64,000 nucleotides of DNA from Hymenopellis radicata. Lineage: Eukaryota > Basidiomycota > Agaricomycetes > Agaricales > Physalacriaceae. Shown piece by piece: positions 1-11,895 of this stretch. A program made the position numbers and the translations under genes. Each line of letters starts with the position of its first letter. Position 1 is the first letter of the stretch. The notes under the pieces were generated by a model. The model ran no database searches. It had not been told where the DNA came from and was given only the letters and a program-made list of their open reading frames with translations. The stretch is taken from NCBI GenBank assembly GCA_015501595.1, contig JADNRX010000145.1, positions 1 to 64,000 of the forward strand. Direction: 5' to 3'.

Positions 1-1349
1 GCACTATCGGCCCGAGTTTACGAGGGCTGTGCCCTGGCTTCTTATTGAGGCCTGATGAACCAAACGGTCAACCGCCGCGGCCAAGTCACGTGGCATATAA
101 TTCACATGTATAGCGTTCAAGGCCTAAAGTTAACCGCCATGGCCAAGTCACGCGCTTCATTAATCACGTATGGGCTTTAGGGTGGCGCGTGCTTCGGCGC
201 GTTCTAGTTCTATCTTGTGCAATTACAGGACAGTGCGAATACCCACCAACATCAAATTGAGTACAAGCGAATAATATTACAGGGAGTCTGCATGATGAAA
301 GGTAATTTAGTTGAACATAAAGCTGATACGTGGTCTGTATTAGATCGTCAATAGGAATGTCGTTCTTTGGTGCTCGTTCTGGAATACTGTATGTCCATAC
401 AGCTTTCTCGTGTCTAAAACTGGGGGCCGCCCTGCACCGTCAACTCCTCTTTTTCTTCCTCGTCCGCTGGCACGGTCTGTTCCCTTGTGATGTATCGTGT
501 TTTTATTATTCTTCTTCACTTTTACTTCGTCGCGAATGCCTCCTAGGAACCGGTGGAGCACTCACCTTGATCCCGCTGGGCCTCAAACGTTTCAGTCAAT
601 ACCCATCAAGAACACCTCGAAGGTACTCGATTTGCCATTTGTTCAAGTTGAGGGCAGCGTTGAAGAAGATTTTCGTCTTAGTCATTGTCAAACCCAAAGC
701 TGCTTAAGGGTTAGTCAATCCTGAACGACCGGATAACATACTGCAGATGACCACTTAACAAACCCAAGACGGCGTTGACGGTGGCCTTGATTGTCCTCAG
801 CCGGGCAATGACTGACTATGTATTGATGTGAGGATGGCCATCAGAGCTGAGTGACAGATGAATCGTTGCAGTCTGCACTCGATAGGACTTTCTACTACTG
901 TAATGATCCAACCGGTGATCCTAATCCTACGCCATCCGTGCTCGGATGTCAAGGGGTTAGGGTTCCTTCACATGATGGCCAGTACCGAATGATGGCCAGT
1001 ACCGAGCTGGGCAAATAGTCATTCCGCCATTTGCTCGTGAAATGAATGCAAAGTGATAGTATCAAGTAGGGTATAAGATATGTCATTCAATGAAGCAGGC
1101 AGTAATATGGTCGTACGGTATACTCGAACGGTCTTCTCTACAAGATTCGTTTAATATTCTCACACACTCTCTGACCGCTCCTCCAAGAATAACAATCTTG
1201 GATATGCTTGTGCGACATAAAATTAACAGCCATGATTCTCCTCAACTCGTCTGGTTGAGTGGTGTCGGTAAGAGTACGGCAACATGCATCAAAGTCAAAG
1301 TCCGACCTATTATCATCGTTAAGAGTTTGCTGGATAAATTGGATGGGCC
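1..1349. other. Intergenic, no gene recognised
   Basis: No convincing coding region was found; the short open frames lack recognisable domains. An imperfect direct repeat (AACCGCC-GGCCAAGTCACG) occurs near 70-92 and 131-154. A 17-bp unit is tandemly duplicated at 972-1005. Around 915-965 there is a copy of a dispersed motif (CGGATG followed by GGGGTTAGGGTT) that recurs near 11455-11495 and 19235-19270. Confidence 0.5.
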
Positions 1350-2413
1350 TCACCAATTAAAAACCGGGAAGTCCGCCATGCGTGATATGGCGACGTCGAT
1401 GCACGTGGGGAATCGCATGCGATCTCGTCGGAAAACGTTATAATGCAACTTGACGTGAATTCCATGCGAGGGCATTGCAGACCACGATTGAGATGCCGGA
1501 ATAAATCCATGATCTTCCCCGACGGTCTCGATCCAACAAGCCTTGTCGCCCATCGTTCGAATTTCCCAGAGATACATTTCCCGCAACCCGTTTAATTCGT
1601 CACGACGGCTAATGCAACGCCATCCCCGATCCTCGTATTTCTTCCTCGCAGACAACTCTCGTGTTTTCGTTCCGCAGCCGGCAACGTTGACCTTTAACTT
1701 GAAGGTCAACTCTGGGTAGAGACACGCTGCGTGATAGCCATCCATGAAGACGGTCACGACCGCTGTTAACACATCAGTATGTAAGTTGCTAAGCTTGGGG
1801 AAACTTACTGGAATGGTGATCCAATACGGCGGCCAAGGGGCTCGACTTTACGACGATAAGTTGGACGGTCTCGTCACCATTATTGAAGTTCAACACATCC
1901 AAAATATGTTCCCCGAGGTACGGCCTAAGCCTTTCGTCACTCCGGAATTCCTCAAAGTGCGACTGCCATTGGTATGGCACGAAATGATAGCCTTGTTTGC
2001 GTAAGAAGGTCGCGATAAAGTCGGCAGCGGCCACAACGACGTAGATGTCGAGATCGCCAACCCGGTCACGGTTAACGTTCCGGGTGAAGTACGCGAGTGC
2101 TGCAGATCCAGAAACATACGCCTTCGTCTGTCGCAAAACCTGGACGAAAGCGGAAGCAGCATTTGGGAAAAATGGACGGAGGATGAGATCAAGAGCGGGA
2201 TGTAACATCAAATGCCTCTCCACTTTCGCTCTCATAGCACTGCAGGTCTGTTTGACGATCCAGAGTTCATACGCATTCAAGTGGGGGAGTACGGCGGTTT
2301 CGAATACGTCTTTCCTAGATTAATCTTGTCAGCGTATGATGATGAAAGGTGTGTTCTTCTTACCAGAATTCATCGCATTCGTCATTTACTGCTGGCCAAG
2401 CGAATTGAGACAT
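1350..2413 (-). CDS. Nucleotidyltransferase-like fungal protein, 322 aa
   Basis: Three exons (2413-2364, 2314-1809, 1762-1350) joined by 49- and 46-nt introns with GTAAGA/GTAAGT donors give one uninterrupted 322-aa frame. The ATG at 2413 is the first in frame. Residues 86-87 (Gly-Ser) and 104-106 (Asp-Leu-Asp) with the surrounding hydrophobic strands resemble the GS-x-DxD signature of minimal nucleotidyltransferase folds. Family knowledge: similar uncharacterised proteins are multicopy in Agaricomycetes, and their substrate is unknown. What is seen is the splice-consistent reading frame and the motif; enzymatic activity is inference. No signal peptide or membrane segment is visible. It is the only intact gene in the first 7 kb, which suggests the neighbouring relics decayed independently. 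Confidence 0.65.
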
Positions 2414-2851
2414 GCTCGATAAGGCCGCCTCACTTCATCTGTGAAGCTTTTGAATGGATCTTTGAGGGGGCCGTTTTGAAAGGGGCTTAGGGAGCGAGCG
2501 CATTCGCCAAACGCCTAGTCTCCTTGTCAACGCCAAGTGATTATAGCTTAATTGCGATGTTTATAGAAAAAGGAGAGCGCTTAGAGAGCGATTTGAAAAG
2601 TAAACGCATTCACCTTGTCGATCCAATTTTTCTTGCATTGTCACTTCTAAATCGAATATGATCGTACTGATATTCTAAGTGGTGATTTATTAATAGTATA
2701 CGTTCGTAATGCAGAGGAGTGTAGTGATTAGAAACAGATCTTCCGCTTAAGCGGGTTCGAGGTCGTGGCTTTGCGTTCAGTCGCGACCCTATCGGCGCCC
2801 TGTTTCATCCTTGTTCGGTTACATTCCTATTCCAATCGAATTAGCGTCATA
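2414..2851. other. Intergenic, nothing recognised
   Basis: A+T-richer spacer between two divergently decayed or intact minus-strand genes. No coding frame, repeat or RNA gene seen. Confidence 0.5.
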
Positions 2852-3905
2852 TCATTCAGTCGATCTGTCTCTTACGTCGGTGTAGGAAGAATCCAATAGA
2901 ATGATGGCGCGCAACTTCAAACGCATTCTTCGCTTGTAAGTCTGTTCGGGACGATCCTTGTTGAACTTGATGGGTACGATCATCGGGGTAAACTTGATGG
3001 ACACAATGTCGCCTATCCTGAACGTCTGGGGCTTTGACGATATGATTCTCGTCGGCGGCGTTAGTAAGACATGTTGAATAACGCATAGTGAACTCACTCA
3101 AGATCGCCGTCGTCCATCTCCACCGCTTTACCGTACAGAACCTGGTTGTCTTCGGTGTGCGTGAACCCTGCCTTTATGGCCCAATTCCTCAAGACATGTC
3201 GATCATCCATTCCAACTGATAACTCGACCTCTTTCAATCCACGGTTGTCCCTTTCGAATAGACGATTTGAGAAGGTCAAAGCTTCGTGTTCCCTGTAGGT
3301 CGAGCAATGCCATGGCTCCATGTCTCCACGGGCGAATTCCCGGTCGAAGGCGAGAATGGCATTCCGGATGGCGTCAACGCATATCTTAAATGCATCGTTA
3401 CCTAGTCCAGTGATTTGAATGGACTGCTCCATAATGGCCGGCCGTCTACTCTATAATCAGAATAGGTCGAATAAAGCTGTTAAGCACGTACGTCGCATTC
3501 ACTTTGAAAGGCGGCAATGTAGCTTCGGAAATAATGCCCTCAACATAGAAACTAACTTCCTCATGCTCCGCGTAGACCTCATCAGTGGTGTCTTCGTCCA
3601 CATGCTCTACGTTCGCCACTTCAGCAAAACGATGAGTCTTTCCACCATCAGCCGATACAATGTTGTAGTCGGTAAACGAGTCCTGTTCGCATGACTTCAG
3701 TAACCGAACTTGATATCCAATATGGACCTGACCTCGAAGTACAAGTGATGTTCCACTGTGGATGTCCGATTGAGGATGTGTATCTTACTAGCAATGCCTG
3801 ATGGTTTGTAAGCTTCTACTTCCTCAAGAATGTCCTAGCACTTACAGGCACCTTCCTGGTCATAAAACGACTCCATGAACTCACTGAACGAAGTCACCGT
3901 TCGAA
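2852..3905 (-). pseudogene. Relic of an uncharacterised Agaricomycete gene
   Basis: Exons can be followed on the minus strand: about 3905-3702, then about 3700-3491 after a frame change, an exon containing 3432-3107, and an exon about 3065-2852. The introns have GTACGT and GTGAGT donors. The last exon carries a hydrophobic box (RIGDIVSI followed by MRLKLRAIILLD) that I recall from repeated Agaricomycete hypothetical proteins. Two lesions are visible: an in-frame TAG at 3835-3837 and a one-base frame change near 3700, where a sensible protein continues in the next frame. I cannot name a function. It could also be a live gene with assembly errors, but two lesions in 200 bp favour decay. Confidence 0.5.
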
Positions 3906-4480
3906 CTCAAGGATAGACGCGGCGCAACTTGCATATTTTTTTCTCCTAGATCGAATGAACCCTCTCCTTGCTTCAATAATTTAGTAATAGCCCTCCTGTA
4001 CTAAATGACGTTTTAATTTGGAACGTCAATCGACTGATGTTGCTGGTGTTACACCGCATACCTTGTGAGTTGTCAGCTAACGCGTGTGCCGGTTGTCGCT
4101 CCATATACATTGTTCGCTGTCAATCGAATTCAGGTGTAATCCCCTGGGAGAAAGCAATAATCACCTGGAGATCTTAGTCCCTTTATAAATCAGCCACTGC
4201 CTCCTCGACATTGCGTCCCAACTATCATGTCGAAATCTCTTATAGATCACGCCGTGTTGATGCGAAGCGTGTTGGGCGAACCCGTTATGGAGATGGACGT
4301 TCCGTATGCCGCTATCATTCTGCTGCAAATTTGTTAGCCTGATCATTTGCAGTGACCGAGACGAGGGTCAGTCGGTCGTTCAGGCCAAGTTAAGCCGTCA
4401 TATTCGTCTCAAGTCTCCGGCGCCCATCTGTGACGAGGAACCATTATTGACCGTCCAGTAAGATAACCTTTTATTTCTGA
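3906..4480. other. Intergenic, possible promoter region
   Basis: No supported gene. A TTTATAAA element lies near 4180 and a 36-codon open frame starts at 4228, but nothing supports its translation. A likely intron end (CATCCATAG) at about 4507 precedes the next relic, so an unrecognised first exon may lie here. Confidence 0.35.
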
Positions 4481-6965
4481 TTGTGTACGCTAATCGACAT
4501 CCATAGTTCTGACGATGAGCCTCCCCCTGCCAGGCGTCGCAAACGGTCTATAAAATCTAAGGCCACCGTTGAGTACGTGTGCTTTTTATCAACATTAACC
4601 AGCTACTTACAACTATCAAGGTCCGATGATGAGGAAGATAATTCTGTCTTTGTGGATAAGGCATCTTCCAAAACTCGTTCGCATCGTGGAGCTCGCGAAT
4701 CCATCGTAGACATGGAGTAGGCTTTCCCCTCCTTCCAAATTCTTGCGTTGACTGTTTAAATAGAGCTGTTGAAAGCGAGGAAGAGTTGCCCAAAGATCCA
4801 AAAGGAAAAGGCAAAGCAAGTGTTAAGAAAGACGTGGTCAACAGGATCCAACGGTCCAAGGCTAGGTGAGACATCAACATACATGTTTATACACTTCTGA
4901 TCACATCCCTCATAGCCCTGACACTCGTCAAAAAGCGCTAGCTGCCATCCAAGCATTTGGCAAAGAATACCCTGGGTTTCTATCTTCGTATGATTTTTTT
5001 TCTTATTCATTCACCCATCTTTCACACTTGCTGTAATAGATCAGGCACTTTCAATTTTGCAGGCGACGAACCAATTGACATTAAACAAGAAGCCAAGGAA
5101 GGCGGCTCTCGGTTCATATAATACCAATCTTTCCATCTTTGTGACTGATATGGCGAACAGTTTCTAATCATATTCCAACGGAATGTTCCGGTACTGGAAA
5201 CCATTGTCGTTTCTACGGATGAGGACGGCCCTGCCACCAAACATGGATATCAATGTAACGGTTTTGTAGTTGACTCAGATGAGGACCACAGTGATGCATC
5301 CAATAAGAGAAGGAACAAGAAGAAAGTATCGCACCGCGAAACGTGAGTTGATTTCCGCTTATCAACAACAATTTAACCATCTTGAAGTCCGCAATCCGAA
5401 GACCTACCCGAAGTCGCCGACATGTTCAAGGCCCTTGATCAGCCAGCGAAAGAAAGACGTAAATATCTTGGTGCGTGCTTTCTCACCAACTTTATACCCA
5501 ATCTAAGACGAATTCAGAGGATGAGTATACCCGATATGAAGAAGATAATGAAGCTGAAGGCGCTGCCGAACGACTTGCAGCTTAAGAACGAAAGCCGAAG
5601 AGTTCCGCTAATGTTGATGGTCCCATTCTTCAAGAATACTGCGAAGCCGGCCATCCTTTGCATATCTTGTATCTTAAGCATCCCAACACTGGTCTACCGT
5701 TAGTCTTACATTCTGTAATTTGCGTTGGACTCACCTTTTCACAGAATGTCAATACTAACGCCTACCTATCGTGCTCATGCGAAGCTCGATCTTTGGACAT
5801 TTTCATTCGACTACCCCGCTCTGAAAAGATTTGATCCTAAAGGCTTTGCATGAGTGAATAACAAATTGTCCGATCATATTCCTTACCATTCATGCTAGTT
5901 CCTTTGTCGCCTTTCTTTCGTTTGCCCACGAAGACATGTTCGCCAATATTGGGAATTGTGATCCCGACACGTTTGAACTGCTCAAGTACCAAACCGCTAC
6001 TGGATCGACAGGTCACAACCTAGTTTTTCGCCGAAGACAATGGGACTGTTGTGTCGCTGGAAGTTGGATTGTGTGTCAGTTCAAACCTGAGGACATCTGT
6101 CGCTCGTACCCCGACAAGCAAGGGCCATGGTTTCACCTACATTCCCATGGATCAAAGCCATAATCTTTTGACGGCTGTTTTAGGCGTCGTGTTCGGCTTC
6201 AGAGAAAAGTCCGTGGCCTTTACAACAGTTGAAGTCGATGGTACGGAACGCCTCTCCATGTCATCCTCGACATATCCCACGGCCAACAGTACAATCGAAC
6301 CTAATTGGAAGACGCTGTCGTATCCAGGCATGTCCTTTGCGGTTGGAATTAGTATTAAATCTGACTCTTTGATCATTAGATCTTACTAAGGCGGGTGTGA
6401 GCTCGCCCAGGTCATCCCCAGTGAAATCTACATCCATGTTTGCGTCAACCCCTTCGACTCCATCGCGATCTTCGCCTTCGAAGCCTGTGCAGCCCATCGC
6501 CTATCCCGCCACGCAGCCATTCGCAGCAGCGAGTAAGAACACATATATTCGTCATCTCATTATATTTATCAACTCTTCAGTTCCCATTTACGACGCGACC
6601 GGTGCATTGATCCAGGCATGAACCTATGGAAAGCTCTAAAGGGCAACACCCTGAAGGTTTACAAGGACGGCAAACAGGAGGTGCCTGCTGATTCTTTAGT
6701 GGTGGTTGGAAACTGCATAAACACCTATACGGCCCAGGATGACACAGTCTTGTCTTTCAACGTCCAATTCGTGATCATATTGGCGCTGCCCCCTCCACGT
6801 CAGTACCGAGCACGCCCCAGAAAAGCCGCGAATCCAACACACCTAGCAAGAAGCGAAAGAATCGCCCATCCGGAGATGATGAGTACGTCCCTGCTAGTTC
6901 ATCCACCCGCAATACGCGCTCCCAGAAATCTTGATATCATATACCCTTACATGACGCTTATTTGA
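4481..6965 (+). pseudogene. Multi-exon relic, Agaricomycete-specific family
   Basis: A chain of exons with good GT-AG junctions can be read from an acidic/basic start (Asp-Asp-Glu and Arg-Lys clusters, 4508-4850). It continues through a block with the words VPVLETIVVSTDEDG (about 5170-5260) and an EYCEAGHPLHILYL block (about 5637-5690) to a C-terminal block ending NVQFVIIL (about 6760-6785). I remember this order of blocks from uncharacterised Agaricomycete proteins; no biochemical role is known to me. Lesions: in-frame TAA at 5583-5585, a TGA near 5850, a frame change near 6035 and another near 6600. It has several independent lesions, so I call it a pseudogene. The start is uncertain. Confidence 0.45.
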
Positions 6966-6999
6966 ATGGCTTGATACATTATTTACCTCCTGTATTTTA

Positions 7000-7172
7000 A
7001 TAGCAGTACCGCGTAGTATACCCATCAATCTTATTGTGTTACATGCCTACAAAGTGGTGGTTAGTGAACACGAAGCGGAAGCTGACTAATCACTTGACGC
7101 TCCGTTTTTGACTTCGGTTGCTAATGACCATTCGGGTTGACGTTCCGTATACCCGGATAGCTATTGGTAGCA
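7000..7172. repeat. Partial copy of the 11.4-kb MITE family
   Basis: This stretch aligns by eye with 11560-11705: both have TCTTATTGTGT followed by an A+T-rich core, and both end in ATGANCATTCGG, TTGACG and ACCCGNATNGCNATTG. Only one end is recognisable here, so it is a fragment. The rest of 6966-7680 holds no gene that I can support. Confidence 0.45.
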
Positions 7173-7680
7173 GCAATAACGCTCCTTATTTAATGTGGGT
7201 TATTGGATATGACACTTTTCTTTCCACTGTTTTATGTTAGTGTTCGGCTCGGTTCGGGTCTTGGTAAATCTCATCGCGAATGTCTACTCATGCATGTCAC
7301 GGCGATCAAACGTTTCGGGGCCACCACACGCTTCCAACTTACTGAACGGCCAACGAAGCTGCAACGCCCATGGATAACGTTAATCTTTGCTATATCTTCA
7401 GATTGTGATTGATTCACATTCTTGATGCTGCTGACTTGGGGTGCTAAGTTCTTCGACAAAGAATTCACATAATTTAGATCGTAGATGGTCCAATTTTATA
7501 TACGTTTACATCTCTCCAATAACAACCTAGTACCAAGCTCAGATATGAATGAATATTACAATGCAACAATGGCAGAAGGGAGTGGTCCAAAAAATGAAGC
7601 ATCCAGTTCACCATCCATATTCTCCGCCTGACGGTTTGCTTCCGACAGTAATTCAGCCCAATCAGGTGCATCCCCCATCG

Positions 7681-10600
7681 TTACGACAAAATTCGTGTCC
7701 TGGTTCCTGCTGTCCATACTTTCTTCAAGTTCCCAACAATGTCATCCACGATGACTTCTCGGTTTCGGACCTCCATCTGAAATTGAGAGACAACCACGGA
7801 GAAGTAAAGTAAAGACTGTATAAAGTGAAGAGTTTCGCAATAAAAGTACGACCTTTCCGTATCCCGTGCGTTGTCGACATTTATTTGGAACCAATCCGAA
7901 TGCCACTCAATGAAGCGCAAGTAACAATCCTTCGCTGTTTCGATTTCGGCGAAAACCTCTGCCTTCTCGTCTGGAAGCAAGATTGCTGTTCCAAATAACA
8001 TAAGGTTGCCAAGCGCGACGATGTTAGATAGTTCTTCAGGTTGGCGATAATCCGGAATATGAATATTGATAACGCCATTCAAGCCTGAACACATGTAAGC
8101 TCATAAGTTAGACATGAACATGGGTCAGGCTTACCCTCATCCTGCTGTACGTTGTGAAACCAAAATATGAATATCCGTGCATATAATGCCCAGAAGTTCA
8201 GATGAGTGATATTCGTGACCACGTAGTCCAGTAACATCGTGTGGATGAGCCCAACCACAGATGCCTTCATTCTTGCAGCCGGTATGAACTGTCCACCAGT
8301 CACAATGGATATCTCAACGGTGAGGACATAGTGCTCTGTACAGCCCCGCATCATCCTGTGTAGCGTCAGTATCCACATATGATAAATACGTACAGTAATG
8401 TTCCTGGTTCGAGCATCAGGAAGGCACATTGAAGAGGGTATTTGTCTTGGCGACACCTTTCTCGCTCCTCTTCAGTGCCTTCGTCTTTGTCTTCATTAAG
8501 ACCAATCTCGATTTCATCTTCTTGCCACCGTCTGAGCAGCTGAACGTATGCATGTGGCTCATAGCCTCGGTCCATGACAACCCATGCTTTTAACCCACTC
8601 TGAGGCTCAACGTAGGTATCTGCTCCGCTAAAGTCAACACGGCCATGGCTATCAACACTCTTCATCCCAAGCAAGTACCATTGCAGCCCCTGTCGCGCGT
8701 CCATATGTTCTATCGCCGAAAAGGCAAACTCAGTATGATTCAACGCAACTTCATGGGTAGCAAATTGGCTGTAAAACTTTCAGTAACATGAGCTGAAAGG
8801 AGTGATTCTGCACATACTTGATGATGAACGGTTGTGGATGTGCATTGTTACGTGGTAAGTCGATCGCGTTGAGCACTTCACCCTCATCACCAAGCTCATT
8901 TTGTACTTTGAATTCAAGTAACGAACGCTTGAGATGGATTCCAAGATGCGATTTACTTTCTGAGGCTGCTTGTCGCAAGTAGGGACCTATGGTTGAGTCA
9001 GAATCGGCATAGCTGGCAAAAACCATAAGTAACCTACTTTGCATGTCTCGCTTAACGTGAATGTTTCCTATAGTTTGCAAATCTTCTTCTCGCATTGTCA
9101 TTGGAGGCACGGTAATAGGGAAATGGTGAATGCAAACACTGGCACGAGCCAGAATGTCCCTTTGTTGCATGATGAACTTGCTGTTGAATTTATCCCAAGG
9201 TGTGATAACCAGCCAGCCCAAGTCAACCTCCGTCTCAGCATCTTTGATTCCAAGATCGACACGGTATTTGTTGAAAATGTGTAACATGTCGGACATGGTC
9301 AACCGCTGGGACGGAATGTGAGCGTCCCTTGTATAAGAATTGTTCAAAAAAAAACATATAGTGGTTTCCAATGGGTAAACTTCAAAGTTTTCCCATTTAT
9401 TCTCTTGCAGGCGAAGGGCCTTGAAGGGAATCGGGTGAAGGAAATTGGGTGAACAGTACGCTACACCGTCAGTTAGCATCTCTTGTCAATACTTTAAGCA
9501 AAAGTCATACATTGGTCAATCTGTTATCTGATTGACGGACTTTTGCGTTAAGGGTAGTATTTGCAAGGGGACGTGCATGGGAAGTGGGCCTAAAAGAGAG
9601 CAGTGGGTGCTGTCGTCGGCGCCGTTCGACTTGCCACTTTTCTAGCTTTTCGTCTTCCTCCGTAAATAACTTGATTTTCTTACGGCGACGCTCCTCTATA
9701 TCCAACGTTTTTTCCATGAACAAATCCGGTTTCAGCATCTCCTCATCTGGGTCCTCCTCCTCAACTGCCATCTTATTCATTTCTTCTTCCTCTTCTTCCT
9801 CTTCTTCCTCCTCCTCTTTCTCCTCCTCCTCCTCCTCGTCGATGTCGTCCTCATCGCTATCCTCTCCTCTATGCTTCCGTTTGGAACCAGGTTTCGGCCC
9901 CTTCTTCTTATTCCCCTTCTGCTTCTCCTTCTTCTCTTTCTCGATCTGCATGTTGGCCTCCATCGCAGGTGCCTGCGTCCCGCCTGCGTTCAATGTGTTT
10001 TGGCCTACAGCATTGGCAGGAGCAGCTGTTCCTTCTTGACTACCTTGTGGAGCTTGTGAGGCTGCTGGGCCATTAGAGGAAGTGGCAGGAGCTGAGTCGG
10101 CGCCTGATGCGCCGGACGTAGTAATGGGGAAACCATCTTTGCCAATCTCAGGCGCTGTTTCTATGACCTGCGTCTCGACGGCCGTAAACCAATGTTTTGA
10201 TTGCTCGTCCTTTTTCACCTCCTCCAGATCTGCACCAAGATCGTCGAGTCCCCGCAAGACATCCCACACCGTTATATAACCGGTGGCAGCTCGGATCATT
10301 AGCTTTAATATATCGATTTCCAGCTTTTTCAGAAGGGGAGGCCGCTCAGGCATGAGATGAGCGTAACGTTCCCAAAAACACACCAAGCCAGGTAACGGAA
10401 GTTTATAGAACGAGGACCCTGCCATAAACCAAGCGATAGGCGAGATATACAGGCCGGCATTGAAGATACTTTTGTCAGTATCAGTAAAGTCCGTTGCGTT
10501 AATGGGGACTTGTTGTTGTTCAGGCGATGCGTCATTGGCCCTAGTGTCTCAAATTAATGCAACTTCTTCCACATGTGAAAGGCTTCGTACTCACGTTTGT

Positions 10601-11390
10601 AGGTTTTTCAATCCCGCTTGTCCATACTACACAAAGGCTCATGAGTTATATGCTAACTATGGTTAAGATAGGCTTACTATAACACAACGCAACGCACATA
10701 TCACCTTCAGTACTGTACTGTACTTGTTGTTCAAAGCGATGAGATTAACACCCTGGCGCATGCTGAGCAGAAATGTAGCGACTCGAGACTCCTTTGAGCC
10801 AGAGTCCGTGGGTGCATGGCTGGTAAGTGCAGACGTTGCCATTTCATGCCTGTGTTTAGAAAGCTCGTCGATAAACTTGGCGACCGGTTCCACCCAATTA
10901 GACAGGTTATGAATCGCCTTGCTGATCATTGTATGAAGCTTGGGAAGCGCCGGTGCGGCGGGACCAGAGCGGTCGAATATGGACACGTCTGCCAGCATGA
11001 CGTGGAAGGAAGACAGTGTTGACAGAGTTACGAGCCATTCCAAGATATTCTCGGACGGGGCGACTTCCCAGAGATTTTTTAGAACGAGTTTATCGAATGT
11101 AGGAGAATTGGGGACGGGCATCAGTTCATCGACGCGGTCTTCTACTGCCTGAAAGTTCGTCGGATACAGATCAAAAGCAATCAAGAAAACAAGGATACCT
11201 CGAGCACTTCTTGGAAACACGCGTCTAAAGGTGTTTCATGACTGGCCGGTTTCCAAGCTCCAACACCCCATGAGCGGAACAGTTTGGTGTCGATGACTGG
11301 CTCTAGGTCCATCGCAAATAATTTATAACCTTTAGAAACCACCTCGAGGTCGGTCTTGATGATGGTTCTGGTAAAGCCAAAAAAAGAACC
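7681..11390 (-). CDS. JmjC-domain protein, at least 1,092 aa, altered HxD
   Basis: Nine exons join cleanly: 11390-11199, 11148-10705, 10626-10595, 10540-9541, 9479-9038, 8986-8818, 8768-8394, 8355-8135, 8084-7681. Order of regions: a helical N-terminal region; a Ser/Pro/Ala linker; a Lys-rich stretch (nuclear-signal-like) followed by a long Glu/Asp run (about 9720-9860); then a JmjC fold. JmjC landmarks are the GMK strand, VDFSGADTYVEP, LEPGTLL and EHYVLTVEISIVTGGQF. JmjC proteins are Fe(II)/2-oxoglutarate dioxygenases, usually nuclear histone or protein demethylases or hydroxylases. Here the HxD position reads Arg-Val-Asp (codon CGT at 8639-8641) although the later His (EHYVLT) is kept, so catalysis is doubtful. 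The first exon was not found: exon 1 as given begins at an acceptor, and a MITE lies just upstream. The reading frame is otherwise undamaged. Confidence 0.75.
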
Positions 11391-11421
11391 CTGCAAGAAC
11401 AGGGGCCTATTAGCGGACGCC

Positions 11422-11705
11422 CATCAATGACCATTCGGGTAGCTCGGTCCTGTTCATCCATCCGAGCACGGATGCCATAGGATTAGGGTTTCCCAAAACG
11501 GTTACACATCACAGCCACCGTTCAACAAGGGCATTCAATCAATTCATGGGATCATAGCAGCACCGTCGGTCTTATTGTGTAACTTGGCTACAATAAGTGG
11601 CCTATGTTGTGACTAGACCTAACTGTTTACTTGCCGCACCGTCCTTGAATGGACCAAAAATGAGCATTCGGTTTGACGATCCGGTTACCCGAATGGCCAT
11701 TGATG
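11422..11705. mobile_element. MITE-like element with CATCAATG termini, 284 bp
   Basis: The ends CATCAATGACCATTCGGGTA (11422-11441) and TACCCGAATGGCCATTGATG (11686-11705) are near-perfect inverted repeats. There is no coding capacity. Related pieces occur at 7000-7172 and near 16815, 19280 and 20875 (ACCCGAATGG). No clear target duplication was seen. It sits between the 5' end of the JmjC gene and the KOW gene and may have displaced their promoters. Confidence 0.55.
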
Positions 11706-11895
11706 GCGAGGGATAACTCTCCTGACTCAAGACGGATTACGTAATATAATCGCTCTCCGTCTTACCTTTACGTGCTCGTGGGTTGCGCATCTAAATGTGT
11801 TCTTCATTTCTCATTTTTCTGTGTAGGTTTTCTGACATCACGTCATCTGACGAATAAATCACTCCCTTGGCTTTTATTTCGCGGGATTATTCATT

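Noticed and set aside
9584..10039. 151-codon Ser-rich plus-strand frame
   Set aside because: It is the antisense of the Glu/Asp-rich stretch of the JmjC gene.
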